From contig NC_087070.1 in NCBI RefSeq assembly GCF_963678635.1, positions 14,387,840 to 14,451,839 on the forward strand: 64,000 nt of DNA, given 5' to 3'. The notes beneath the pieces were generated by a model. It was not told where the DNA came from and searched no databases. It saw only the letters and a list, made by a program, of their open reading frames with translations. Made by a program: the position numbers and the translations under genes. This DNA comes from Symsagittifera roscoffensis (Eukaryota; Xenacoelomorpha; Acoela; Convolutidae). This document shows positions 34,101 to 45,520 of this stretch, piece by piece. Positions within the stretch are counted from its first letter, which is position 1, and each line of letters opens with the position of its first letter.

Positions 34101-37100
34101 CTGGGTTTTGATTTTGGTTTTCGTGTTACTGAAATATGTCTTTTTTTGTGTTCATCTTTGATGCGATTTTTTGTGGTACAAGTTTTTTCATTTTTCAGGA
34201 CAGTGTGTGGCTAGTGAAGAAATCTTGATGTCTTAATTGTTGCTCCATTTATCCAAACTACTGACTTAGCGATCGTTGCAGAAGTGGATTTGCGCTGTGG
34301 TGATTTTTGTCCGAAAAAAGTTGTCGTCACAAATTGGTAGTTTTCACTGGCTTCTGGTCTTGGCTACTGAATGTTTCTTCAGTTTTGACAACCAAAAAAT
34401 ACAGCGACAATTTTTTTGGGTTGTTAATATGTTAATGCGTTGTGGGTATGCTGACGGTTCATGGGAGTACTAGGTTTTTGATTTTGGTCTTTATGTTTCT
34501 GAAAGATGTCTTTTTTTGTGTTTGTTCTTGATGCGATCGTTTGTGGTACAAATTTTTTGAATTTTCAGGACACTGTGTGGCTAATTAAGTCATCTTGATG
34601 TGTTCATTGTTGTTCGATTCATCAGGTCTCCTGGGTCAGCGATCGTTGCAGAAGCGAATTTGCGCTGTGGTGATTTTTTGTCCGAAAAAGTTGTCGTCAC
34701 AGTACTGGCAGTTTTTTCTTTTTGGTCTTGACTACCAGACATTCCTTGTTTTCATAAATTTGAAAGACAGCGCTGCCTTTTTGGGGTTGAAAATGCCTTT
34801 TTTTACTTGTTATTGGCACCTGGGAGCGCTTAGTTTATGATTTCAGTTTTTTCTGTGGAATCATGTCATTTTATGTGTCTATCAGTGATGCGGTTTTTCT
34901 CGTTACAAGTTTTTCCATTTTTGATCAGAGTGTCTGGCTGATATTATCTTTTTGATGTGCTCATTTTTATTCGTTTATTGATTTCTACTGAAGTAGTGGT
35001 CGTTGCACTAGCGAATTTGCGCTGGAGTGTTTTTGTCTCAATAAAGTTATCACAAATTGGTAGTTTCCACTAGCTTCTGGTCTTGGCTACTGAATGTTCT
35101 TCAGTTTTGACATCTTTGAAATAGAGAGCGGCGCTTTTTTTTAATGCGTTGTGGGTATGCTGAAGACTCATGGGAGTTCTGGGTTTTGATTTTGGTTTTC
35201 GTGTTACTGAAATATGTCTTTTTTTGTGTTCATCTTTGATGCGATTTTTTGTGGTACAAGTTTTTTTCATTTTTCAGGACAGTGTGTGGCTAGTGAAGAA
35301 ATCTTGATGTCTTAATTGTTGCTTCATTCATCGATTCTACTGTTTTAGCGATCGTTGCAGAAGCGGATTTGCGCTGTGGTGATTTTTTGTCAGAAAAAAA
35401 TTGTCGTCACAAATTGGTAGTTTCCACTAGCTTCTGGTCTTGGCTACTGATTGTTTCTTCAGTTTTGACATCTTTGAAATACACAGCGACGCTTTTTTCG
35501 GTTGTTAATGCGTTGTGGGTATGCTGAAGATTCATGGGAGTTCTGGGTTTTGATTTTGGTTTTGGTGTTTCTGAAACATGTCTTTTTTGTGTTCATTCTT
35601 GATGCGATTTTTTGTGGTACAAATTTTGCATTTTTCAGGACTGTGTGTGGCTAGTGAAAAAATCTTGATGTGTTCATTGTTGGTCCATTCATCGATTCTA
35701 CTGTTTTAGCGATCGTTGCAGAAGTGGATTTGCGCTGTGGTGATTTTTTGTCAGAAAAAATTTGTCGTCACAAATTGGTAGTTTCCACTAGCTTCTGGTC
35801 TTGGCTACTGAATGTTTCTTCAGTTTTGACATATTTGCAATACACAACGACGCTTTTTTGGGTTGTTAATGCCTTGTGGGTATGCTGAAGATTCATGTGA
35901 GTTCTGGGTTTTGATTTTGGTTTTCGTGTTTCTGAAATATGTCTTTTTTTGTGTTCATCCTTGATGCGATTTTTTGTGGTATGATTTTTTCATATTTCAG
36001 GACAGTGTGGCTAGTGAAGAAGTCTTGATGTGTTCCTCGTTGCTCCATTCATCGATTCCACTGACTTAGCGGTCGTTGCTGAAGCGAATTTTTACGCTGT
36101 GGTGATTTTGTGTCCGAAAAAAGTTGTCACAAATTGGTAGTTTCCACTGGCTTCTGGTCTTCGCTACTGAATGTTTCTTCAGTTTTGACATCTTTGAATT
36201 ACACAGCGACAATTTCTTGGGTTGTTAATGCCTTGTGGGTATGCTAACGGTTCATGGGAGTACATGTTTTTGATTTTGGTCTTTATATTTCTGAAATATG
36301 TCATATTTTGTGTTTATCCTTGATGCGATCTTTTGTGGTACAATATTTTTTTCATATTTCAGGCTTTTCATATTGTTTGGCTAATTAAGCCATCTTGATG
36401 TGTTCATTGTTGTTCCATTGATCAGGTCTACTGAGTTAGCGATCGTTGCAGAAGCGAATTTGCGCTGTGGTGTTTTTTGTCCGAAAATGTTGTCGTCACA
36501 GTGCTGGCATTTTTTCTTTCTTTTTGGTCTTGACTACCAGACATTCCTTGAGTTTTCACAAGTTTGAAAGATAGAGCTGCCTTTTTGGGTTGATAATGCA
36601 TTTTTTACCTGTTGATGTTAGCTGGGAGTGCTTAATAATTGATTTCAGTTTTTTTCTGTGGAATCATGATTTGTTCAGTTCTACTGGGGTAGTGGTCGTT
36701 GCACAAGTGAATTTGTGCTGGAGTGTTTTTGTCTCAATAAAGTTGTCACAAATTGGTAGTTTCCACGAGCTTCTGGTCTTGGCTACTGAATGTTTCTTCA
36801 GTTTTGACATGTTTGAAATACAAAGCGACGTTTTTTTTTGGTTGTTAATGCGTTGTGGTTTTGCTGAAGGTTCATGGGTGTACTAAGTTTTTGATTTTGG
36901 AATTTTTGTTTCTGAAATATGTCTTTTTTTGTTCATCCTTGATGCGATTTTTTGTACAATTTTTTTCATTTTTCATGTAATTGTGTGGCTAGTTAGGCCA
37001 TCTTGATGTTCATTGTTGCTCCATTCATCAGCTCTACCGGGTTAGTTGTCGTTGCAGAAGCGAATTTGCGCTGTGGTGGTTTTTTGTCCGAAAAAAGTTG

Positions 37101-37980
37101 TCGTCAGTGCTGGCAGTTTTTCTTTCATTTTTGTCTTGACTACCAGACATTCCTTCAGTTTTCACAAATTTGAAAGACAGAGCTGCCTTCTTGGGTTTGA
37201 TAATGCATTGTTCTTTTGTTAATGGTACCGGGGAATGCTTAGTTTTTGATTTCAGTTTTTTCTGTGGAATCGTGTCTTTTTATGTGCCTATCAGTAATCC
37301 GGTTTTTCTCGTTACATGTTTTCCATTTTTGATCAGTGTCTGGCTGATGTTATCATTTTGCTGTGTTCCTTTTTATTCATTTGTTCAGTTCTACTCGGGT
37401 AGTGGTCGTTGCACATGTGAATTTGCGCTGGAGTGTTTTTGTCTCAATAAAGTTGTCACAATTTGGTAGTTTCCACGAGCTTCTGGTCTTGGCTACTGAA
37501 TTTATCTTCAGTTTTGACATCTTTGAAAAACACAGCGACGCTGTTTTGGGTTGTTAATGCGTTGTGGGTATGCTAAAGGATCAATGGAGTACTAAGTTGT
37601 TTTTGATTTTGGTCTTCTGAAAAATGTCATTCTTTGTGTTAATCCTTGATGCGATCTTTTTGTGGTACAATTTTTTTTTCATTTTTCAGGAAATTGTGTG
37701 GCTAGTTAGGTCATCTTGATGTTCATTGTTGTTCCATTCATCAGCTCTTCCGAGTTAGTTGTCGTTGCAGAAGCTAATTTGCGCTGTGGTGATTTTTTGT
37801 CCGAAAAAGTTGTCGTCACAGTACTGGCAGTTTTTCTTTCGTTTTGGTTTTGACTACCAGACATTCCTTGAGTTTTCATACGTTTGAACGACAGCGCTGC
37901 CTTTTTGGGGTTGATAATGCCTTGTTTGACTTGTTATTGATACCTGGGTGTGCTTAGTTTTTGATTTCAGTGTTTTCAAA
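31115..37980. repeat. Satellite 2: ~360-bp monomers with a ~1078-bp three-monomer unit
   Basis: Anchors such as GTGTGGCTAGTTAAG, GCGATCGTTGCAGAAG and CTTCTGGTCTTGGCTACTG recur about every 360 bp through ~19 monomers. Between 33.1 and 36.0 kb a three-monomer unit is clear (GTGTGGCTAGTGAAGAAATC at about 33125, 34203 and 35281). One monomer type has diverged to GTCTGGCTGATATTATC. Plus-strand frames of up to 119 codons recur because the repeat does. TTTTTCAGGA precedes each GTGTGGCTAG anchor and looks like a splice acceptor. Monomer length and layout resemble satellite 1, so the two may share an ancestor. Confidence 0.9.
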
Positions 37981-38010
37981 TAATAACAGCTTAGTTGTAC
38001 AATCTGACCT

Positions 38011-38231
38011 ATGCAGAAATGTCAACTTTTAAAGCCACCATCGGAATCTTACATGAGATGACTGGGTCGGAAGTCAGCCGATCGATGGCGCCGAGAAGCA
38101 CATTACTGCCCTTTTTTACATTGTAAATCAGTGCAGTATTCTGCTTCTGAGTGCCGTCGCTTGGCTGACTTCTGACCCAGTAATCTCATATATGATTCCA
38201 ATGGTGGCCTTAAAAGTTGATATTTTTGCAT
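38011..38231. mobile_element. 221-bp foldback (hairpin) MITE
   Basis: Inverted arms of about 70 bp run from ATGCAGAAATGTCAAC to the complement ATGCAAAAATATCAAC. They include AACTTTTAAAGCCACCAT against AACTTTTAAGGCCACCAT, and GACTGGGTCGGAAGTCAGCC against CTGGGTCAGAAGTCAGCC. The loop is about 80 bp. It can form one long hairpin if transcribed. It lies just outside satellite 2. Confidence 0.85.
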
Positions 38232-38650
38232 TCGAGTAGTTTTGAATTTCGATCAGAAATCATATCAATGAACAATAATTACGTGTGTGTTGAATATTTC
38301 CTGTTTTCTCGCACGTGTAAAATTTTGTTTTTTAGAGGAAATGAATTAATGCTAATGATAGAACTTGCGGATCACAACTGGAGTATGTATGCTTGGAGAA
38401 TGTTTCCATCAGGAAAACAGGTTTTTTGATGTTTGAGACAACTCCTCCCTTATGGTTTTGGTTCATCTAGGAATAGGCTTAGGAAATTTTTGCTCTCTCA
38501 AGAGTTGAGGAGATTTGCCTACAGATAATGAAGAATTTGAGGTTCCAACCTCTAAAACCCTCTGATTTTTCTGTTGGTTCTCTTCTCTGTTTAGAGATTG
38601 CACGTCTTATGGGTAAGTTTAAACGCTAATTGAGCCTCATTTGATTTTCC
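38232..38650. other. No feature recognised
   Basis: Unique AT-rich intron sequence. A 70-codon plus-strand frame (38217-38429) overlaps the hairpin arm and has no recognisable domain. Confidence 0.4.
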
Positions 38651-38655
38651 AAAAA

Positions 38656-38990
38656 ATGCTTATCCTACAGTTTCCATATATGAAAAAATGCTTATCGTAC
38701 AATTTCCATATATGAAGAAACGCTTGTCTTAAATTTCCATTTTTGATAAAATGCTTATATTACAATTTCCATTTATGAAAAAATGTTTATCCTTCAATTT
38801 CCATATATGAAAAAATGTTTATCCTACAATTTCCATATATGAAAAAAAGTTTTTTTTACAATTTCTATATATGAAAAACGCTTATCCTAGAGTTTTTTTT
38901 TTTACAATTTTCTGAGTCTATGAAACTAAAAAATTGTAGCATTTTTTCATATATGGAAATTGAAGGATAGGCATTTTTGGTCAACACACG
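38656..38990. mobile_element. Family C fragment built of a 32-bp tandem
   Basis: About seven head-to-tail copies of ATGCTTATCCTACAATTTCC + ATATATGAAAAA run to about 38889. An inverted copy follows (ATTTTTTCATATATGGAAATT) and a decayed family C end (TTTTTGGTCAACACACG, compare GTCAACCCGGG). It shows how the C module can expand in tandem. Confidence 0.7.
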
Positions 38991-39129
38991 CTAAGATGCA
39001 GTTGAAATACTATCTACAATTTAAAAAATGTGCTTAACCGTTCTCAAATCAAGCAATACTTTTTTCGATGTCTTGACCAAAGTCAAGGTGAGCGACTTTT
39101 TTCAAATGCTCGAGCAAAATAACCACTGG

Positions 39130-39458
39130 AAAACATGTAAGATTTGAGCTGTTTGAGCGGTTTTTTAGACAATTACGCTCAAAATCTTGCTTCAAAATGA
39201 GCGGTTTGAGCGGTTTTTGAACGGTTTATCTAAAAAAACCGCTCAAAAACCGCGCAAGATTTGAGCGGTTTGAGCGGTTTTTTTTGAGACAATTACGCTC
39301 AAAATCTTGCTTCAAAATGAGCGGTTTGAGCGGTTTTTTTAGATAAAACAGTTCAAAAACCGCTCATTTTGAAGCAAGATTTTGAGCGTAATTGTCTAAA
39401 AAAACCGCTCAAACCGCTCAAATTTTGCTTCAAATTAGGTGAAAAATCTCGACTCGGT
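39130..39458. mobile_element. Family D element, second copy
   Basis: Direct and inverted copies of GAGCGGTTTGAGCGG and CAAAATCTTGCTTCAAAATG. Two direct copies start at about 39168 and 39291 and an inverted one at 39363-39397, so most of it folds on itself. It ends CTCGACTCGGT before TA, matching the CCCGGGTCGAG tip of the copy at 22952. The left end is not resolved. Confidence 0.6.
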
Positions 39459-39579
39459 TATACAATTGAAAGAATAAAAAGATAAAAAGCAAGTTCATTG
39501 GAAATTTAAAACATTAAAAGCGACAGAGCATTAAAGTATCAAGGTCATAACGTAAATGACCTGTTAAATCAATTAAGTT

Positions 39580-39685
39580 AAGAAAGCTAAAAAGCTAAAT
39601 CTAAAAGAAAGCTAGGAAAACTAAATCTAAAAGTTAAATTTAAAAGCTAAGAAAGCTAAGAACATAAGTGAAATCACATCACAAA
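39580..39685. repeat. AAGCTAAGAAAGCTAAATCT-type low-complexity tract
   Basis: Irregular repeats of AAGCTAAATCTAAAAG and AAGCTAAGAAAGC. It begins about 60 bp past the ankyrin-exon donor in the transcript sense, where it reads as a pyrimidine-rich TTTAGCTTTCTTAG run. Confidence 0.6.
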
Positions 39686-39741
39686 CAAAAGCTGCTGTTC
39701 GTTTTTGAAAACTTAAAAGTGTGCTCAATTGATTAGCTAAC

Positions 39742-40230
39742 CAGATTTTAGAAGTAAGCCGAGCGTTTCAAGATTTCCTGCAATCACCGCCTTATGGAGA
39801 GGAGTTTGCCCGGCAGAATCCTGCAAGTCCAAAACAGACCTTCGTTGGTTCTCGCCTCTGCCAGCACCCCAACGTTTGGCTGATTTGACCATAGCCAACA
39901 TTCTCGACAAGACTTTGAGCTGCTCCTTAGTGGCAAAAAGTGAAGCTGCGATGTGAAAAACTGACTGGCCGTAAAGAGAATCTTGCAAACTGAGTTGGGA
40001 GTTGTGTTCAAGCAGCAGATTGCATAATTGGCTGTTGGATTGCGTAACAGCTATGAACAGAACTGACTCGTTGTTGGCGTTGCATAAATTAACGTCCGCA
40101 CCCGCCTGCAACAGGTACTGAGTGAAGGGGAAGTTTCCACTCAGAATGGCCGTGAAGAGAGCAGTTGGTGCACTGGATCCCCCCGTGCTTATGTCGACGG
40201 AGGCGTCGTACTCTTCCACAAGCAGTTTGG
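39742..40230 (-). CDS. Ankyrin-repeat exon, probably N-terminal domain of the channel
   Basis: The exon is 489 nt (2 + 162 codons + 1), after TTGCAG (40236-40231), in phase 1. The most plausible end is TCTG before GTTAGC (39741 downwards), also phase 1; the frame meets a TAG right there. It encodes about four ankyrin repeats: SAPTALFTAILSGNFPFTQY with LLQAGADVN; NESVLFIAVTQSNSQLCNLL; QSVFHIAASLFATKEQ; and AGQTPLHKAVIAGNLETLGL with LLKSG. The TPLH.A and G.L..L.LLL consensus is clear. TRPA channels carry many such repeats before the membrane domain, and the strand and order fit, but no exon links it to the S2-S3 exon, so a separate ankyrin protein is possible. Confidence 0.75.
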
Positions 40231-40670
40231 CTGCAACAAACAAACAATTTCTGGATTAAGGCTACACGCTGCTTCTTTCACCAGATCCAGATCAATTCAA
40301 AGTTAGAACCAGGCTATGCTTTGCACTTCGATCAAATGGTTGAGTCTTAACAGTGTCCAGTCAAAACATGCCACAGAAAATCATCCCACGTATTATTATG
40401 CAAAAACAGTTTTGCAGAATCTATCTCACTCATAAACTGCAAAAATCTTATCCTCATAGCCACTCGTAGTCCTAGCAATTAACCTAAGCGTAAAAGTATC
40501 ACAGCTGCTAAGGCGTAACAGCTTATCTTATACCAGGATTCTCTATCATCACGGTAATTGCTCCAACTGTGACGCAATATAACATAAAAGTGACGCAATA
40601 TATGTATGTGCTCGGAGGTAGTTTCTCTCTCCCCACAAATGTCCACTTAATAATTGATTCCCAAAGCTCA
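40231..40670. other. Intron or upstream sequence, nothing recognised
   Basis: Unique AT-rich sequence upstream of the ankyrin exon. No further ankyrin exon is visible here or anywhere up to the window end except the decayed copy at 44885-45130. Confidence 0.4.
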
Positions 40671-42235
40671 ACAAGACTGCTCGTATCAGGGCGAAGCCCT
40701 GAATGTTCCGACTGCCTTTTGTGGTTTATGGAGCAGTTATAACATAAATGTCATTACCCGGGTTGACGTCCATACAAGAGAAATGCTTAAGATACAGTTT
40801 CATATATAAAGTCTATGGAAAGACTGCTTATCATAGAAATTTCATACAAAATTTTAAAAGAGTTTTAAAAATTTTTAATGAACATTTTTGGTCTAATTGC
40901 CTCTTTTGAAGCTTTCTGGTCATTCAAAAATGATTTAAAATTTTTGATAAAAAACGCTTATCATACAACTTTCATGTATGAAAATTATAAGATAGTCATT
41001 TTTGTCATTAAAGAAAATAAAATTTTCAAAAATCACCAAAAAACGTGTCTGGATAACTTTAAATAGATTATTATATCTATGACAGAGGGAATTTTGACAA
41101 TCAAAAACTTAATTTCATTTCGGGCAGAAAAAAGCTAATCATAAAGTTTTCATATATGAAACTTGTATGATATGCATTTTTTTCATAAACAAAAACAAAA
41201 ATTTGAGGTAAAAAAATTCTAATCCCTGTTTTGGTTGCAAACTTGCTTTGTTGGTTTTTTTGTAAACACGATTATTATCTTTTGTTTCATCTGCTAAAAT
41301 AAAAATAAATTTGTAGGAAAGCAGGCCTTTTTTTCTCAACCACCAAAATTTTAAAAATTTTCTTTACCACAAAACTTTAAAAGTTTTCTCAACCACCAAA
41401 ATTTTTTTCTCAACCACCAAATTTTTTTTCTCAACCACCAAAATTTTAAAAATTTTAAATGACTTTTTGGTATATAATTCCATGTGAAAGTTTTAAAATT
41501 AATCTTCATGGCTGCAGTTCATCTGCGTGGTGACTGCCCGTTACAATCTGGGTTTTTTATGACAAAAAATCCTTGGCTAGTGTTTTGGTGGAAACACAAA
41601 ATTTCGAAACAAACTTTTTTTTTGTTTATGGAAAAATGCTTGTCATACAATTTCTTATTATGGAAAAAATGCTTATTTTGCACTTTTCATACACTTACTT
41701 TTTCTCTATGAAATTGCATGATGGAGTATGATAAGCATTTTTTTCATATATAAAAAAATTATTTGATAAGCTATTTTTGTCAACCCGGGTAACAAAGTAA
41801 ATGTAATAAAAAATGGAAAAATTTTTTTCCCAAAAACTTGAAAGTTTTTCGATGAAAATCATTCCCTCACACGCCATATATACTACAGAAGAAACAAATG
41901 TTGCTCCTTGTAACAAATCAATTATGGCAAATAAGCTTCTTTCAACCAATTTGGAGCGATTTCAAAGAGGGATTAAATCTCCGCTTACGCGTTAATAGCG
42001 CGAAATATATCGCGCGTTAAATGTCCCAAATCGGCCAAAATGGCAATCCTTAAACCCCCATAACTTTACAAAAATTTATCACAGGTGAAATATCTTTCCA
42101 AATTTAAGCCCAGGACAACAATAGCTTTTGAATGATAAAAATTTTTTTGTCAATAATGGCTAGTTAAAAAGTCGACATTTGTCTGAAGAAAAAAAACCCA
42201 ACGCGAGCACAAAATTCCGTTTTTTTCGTATCGCA
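40671..42235 (-). mobile_element. Family B element in minus orientation, split by a family C insertion
   Basis: It starts with the complement of the B end (AACAAGACTGCTCGTATCAG) and continues to the complement of the B start (TTCCG...TTTCGTATCG). B sequence stops at GTCATTA (40756) and resumes with TAACAAAGTAAATG (41790). The uninterrupted copy near 43945-43955 (complement GTCATTAACAAAG) shows these are adjacent in an empty site. The CpG-rich core is at about 41985-42015. Confidence 0.75.
40757..41789. mobile_element. Family C element with defined ends and TA duplication
   Basis: 1033 bp bounded by CCCGGGTTGAC and GTCAACCCGGG, an 11-bp perfect TIR. TA flanks both sides (40755-40756, 41790-41791) and only one TA is present in the uninterrupted B copy, so the duplication is demonstrated. 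The body holds palindromic TATCATA...TATGATA modules and a CTCAACCACCAAAATTTT tandem at about 41335-41450. No transposase frame. TA duplication points to the Tc1/mariner/IS630 type, or another TA-specific group. Confidence 0.85.
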
Positions 42236-43127
42236 AGTGGGATCAATAAAGGAAGATATTATTTTGCAGTGCTCAAACTTTGTTTTGCCTGTGATAATTG
42301 GTTGCAAAGTCATTGAGGATAAAATTTTGGTATCATTTTCACTCTAAAATGTATATTGGGCCGAATAACGCACCAGATTTTGGTGCTATTAAAGCGTAAT
42401 GAGATAATTCGAAATCAAATTAAGGCAAGCAATTTGCTCTTGTTTATGCGTGACCAGACAATATATATTACTTTGAGCTTAACAAGAATCCTGTGAAGGA
42501 AAAATCGAGAAACAGAAAATTATTTTACAGTTCGACTTTTTTCGCACTTACTTTGAATACTGTCATATACGGAAACTTTTGCATCTACGTTAAGCCCAGT
42601 CGGTATCGTTTCTTCAAGTTTTGCACTGATTTGAGCATTAAGGTATGCTGCATTGATGCGGCGTGAATCAAATCAAATCAACCAATTAGAGCATTAATGC
42701 TCGCTTAAACCTACCTATTATCAGTTGAGAGTTATTAGATTGCCGACTTTTGAAAATATGACAGAAAATTTATGATCGGGTGGTTTTTTTTCAAACTCTT
42801 AAGAAAAAATTTTGAATTAACTTTTTTATATCATTCGAAAGGTGCTGTTGGGATGAGCTGAAAATAGATACTTCAGCTATGATACATTTTTGGAAAACTA
42901 TGGGAGAACATAGATTGGCATATCGGCCAATTGACAGAATTTACGCCTGATTCATTTTTGTGCTACTATAGCGTAATTTCAGACTTAATCCGCTTTCGAA
43001 TTTGTTCCTTTTTTTACCTCTTGAAAAGTTCATCACTTTTTTGAAGCGAACAATACTCTATATATAATTTAAAAGCTTTGGTAAGATTTGGAGATTTGGG
43101 GCGTTGACCTGATACGAGCAGTTTTGT
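42236..43127 (+). mobile_element. Diverged family B relatives
   Basis: The region has the B layout (TCGACTTTTTT start, a core with TTGGCATATCGGCCAATT, a last part with TGACCTGATACGAGCAGTT) but with heavy divergence and a different CG-rich core (AACGCACCAGATTTTGGTGC). Probably one or two old copies. No coding sequence. Confidence 0.45.
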
Positions 43128-43128
43128 T

Positions 43129-44028
43129 GTTCCGACTTTCGAAGAGAGCGAGGGACAATTATGCTCGAGTTTTTTTTTCAGACATTTTCTCAAAAAGTGC
43201 TCCGTAGAACTTCGTGCGCTGACACAAAACCAACTCAACTCCTCGTTTTATACTTTATGTTGAAAATTTAATGCGAAAGTTTACGCATGGCAAAATCTGG
43301 TCAGGAAAATCATTCCAATTTGAAGTGAGGCAAGTTAACCGACTTGAATTCGCCATTCAATTCTTTTAGGGGGGATTATTGTTCACGTGGGTCTATGATT
43401 TGCCTAAATTCGAACCATTAATTTTACGTTTTCTGACTCCCATTTGTCTTCTTGATGCCATATGTATTTTAAGTCTTGTCGTTTTATTGTTCCGACTTTT
43501 GATACGAAAAAAAAACGAAATATTTGTGCTCGGGTTGGGTTTTTTTCGTCAGACAAATTTTGACTTTTTAACTAGCCATTTTTGACAAAATTTGTTTATA
43601 TCATTCAAAAGATATTGTTGTCCTGAGCTTAAATTTGAAAAAATATTTCACCAGTGATCATTTTTTGTAAAGTTACGGGGTTTAAAAATTGCCATTTTGG
43701 CCAATTTGGGACATTTAACGCGCGATATATTTTGCGCTTTTAACGCGTAAGCGCAGATTTAATCCCTATTAGAAATCGCTCCAAATTGGTTGAAAGAAGC
43801 TTATTTGCCATAATTGATTTGTAACAAGGAGCAAAATTTATTCTTCTGTAGTTTATATGGCGTGTGGGGGGATGATTTTCATCGAAAAATTTTCAAAATT
43901 TAGAAAAAGTTTTTTTTTTCATTTTTCATTACATTTACTTTGTTAATGACCCTTATGTTATAACTGCTCCATAAACCTTAAAAGGCAGTCGGAACATTCA
44001 GGGCTTCGCCCTGATACGAGCAGTCTAG
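43129..44028 (+). mobile_element. Family B copies: partial (43129-43480) and full (43488-44028)
   Basis: The partial one starts GTTCCGACTTTCGAAGAGAG and soon diverges. The full one starts GTTCCGACTTTTGATACG, contains TTAACGCGCGATATATTTTG and ends GATACGAGCAGTCTAGTT. The full copy supplies the empty-site sequence for the family C insertion at 40757. Confidence 0.65.
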
Positions 44029-44884
44029 TTGAGGTTGCATGCAAAAATAGTAATTGCTGAAATGAATAGTAATCAGATAACTAGCTAACAATTTTCTTCG
44101 AATTGGGTTGGGTGCCTTGCTTCTGCTTCGTTTACTTTACTGTCTTTCTTTGAGTGCGTTCAAAAAACGATGTGTCAGTAATTAATTAGTTCAATAACCC
44201 AATTTGGGGCCTAGGAAATTAGACGATAAGAAAATTAGACGGATGCTACAAAAACGAAGTTAGACAGAATTTATTTTTTACAGATCTGGCATTTTAGTCG
44301 AAAAACCTATGAAAAGGAAAGGGCCAACAAAATTTTGAACATAAAATGTCAATACCTATCAAAACGATCAAAAGGAGTCAAATCTGAATACTAAAAGGCA
44401 GTTTTGAATTGAATAAATTATGCATGATTGTTGGCTACCAAAATTTAACTGTTTTCTACAAACAATTATATTTTTCTCGCGGAATTTGTCTGCAAACAAT
44501 TTTAATCTCTCTCACTTTCGTCTATTTTCTCACAATTGCAGTTTTGCAAGATCATCTATACTCCTTTAAGTACCTCCATCTAATTTGCTTATCGTCTGAT
44601 TTCTCAACCCCCACCAATTTACCTAAACATTATCAATTGCGGAATTAAATACTAACACAAAACTTGTTTTCCCAGAGCAAAAACAAAAAATTGGAAACAA
44701 CAATAGAAAATACATGTCAAATAGAGGTTCTAGCTATGCACCGTTGATCTTTCGACTGATGGGTAGAGACCCACGCCTATCCCAACAACCCACACTAACT
44801 CCCGTCTCCGTGACTTTCACCGATTTTGCTAGCTTCTTTTACAACTAAAATTAAATTCAGAACTTTTCGACTGTAGCTAACGGA
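44029..44884. other. No feature recognised
   Basis: AT-rich unique sequence. The 79-codon frame at 44409-44648 encodes hydrophobic low-complexity residues and has no recognised domain. Confidence 0.4.
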
Positions 44885-45130
44885 GAGCTGATATTCGTTT
44901 TTCAAAACTTAAACATGTGCTCAAATGATGAACTGATCAGATTTGAGAAGTATACCTAACGCTTCAAGATTTTCTGGAATCCTTGCCTTATGGCATGGAG
45001 TTTGTACGGCAATATATTTCAAACCCAAAATTGGTCATCATTTTATCTCGCCTTTGTCAGCGGCATCATTTAGCTGCTTTCACCGTAGTTACAATTCTCG
45101 ACATGATTTTCAATTACTCCTTTGTGTCTT
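44885..45130 (-). pseudogene. Decayed duplicate of the ankyrin exon's 3' half and its intron flank
   Basis: Aligns in the same orientation with 39688-39945. Shared landmarks are TTCGTTTTT.AAAACTTAAA, GCTTCAAGATTT, CCTTATGG and GAGTTTG, TCTCGCCT, and CATTCTCGACA against AATTCTCGACA. Substitutions and short deletions break the frame, and the donor GT is lost (TCTGATCAG). The similarity covers both exon and adjacent intron, so it arose by DNA duplication, not by reverse transcription. Confidence 0.75.
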
Positions 45131-45520
45131 CAAGGAAACTGAACGTAATTGAACGTTAAGGACAATCGAACATTGAAGTTTTGCAGTGAAACGAGCAGTT
45201 TTTTTTTTCGCTTCACTCCAATACGGTAAGTTTTGTTAATACAATTGAATCAGATAAAATCAACAAAGTAAAGCCAATATTGTTCGATTGGTGCTACCTT
45301 ATGTTAGTTGTCATTTAAAAGATATCAATGAATTCCAAAAACGTTTTCTTATCACAAAATTAATTCTTGCTTATCAGAATTATCCATTTAGACATTGCTG
45401 GCATGTTCTTCTTTTGATTTAAAATTAGACAACTTCATCTAATATATTTCATCCTAAAAAAAACTTCAGCTGTAAAGTATACCATATAGTTTGGGTTGAT
45501 TTAGCAAAAATAACAATACC
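45131..45520. other. No feature recognised
   Basis: AT-rich sequence between the ankyrin pseudo-exon and the B array; nothing seen. Confidence 0.4.

Larger units (their letters stand above)
2592..40230 (-). other. Gene span of a TRPA-family-like cation channel (partial model)
   Basis: All recognisable host exons lie on the minus strand in the order expected for a TRPA channel: ankyrin repeats, then S2-S3, S4 and S4-S5 linker, then S5-pore-S6. TRPA channels are plasma-membrane, non-selective, Ca-permeable tetramers that sense chemicals, temperature or mechanical stimuli; that role is family knowledge. Directly visible are the consensus splice sites and matching phases (D phase 0 to A, then G+CC making Ala across the last intron). 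Introns are about 20.3, 7.6 and 8.6 kb and almost all repeat. S1, the pre-S1 helices and the N-terminus were not found, so a missing exon must lie in the 20-kb intron, or the ankyrin exon belongs to a separate neighbouring gene. Which TRPA subtype this is cannot be told from so little sequence. Confidence 0.65.
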
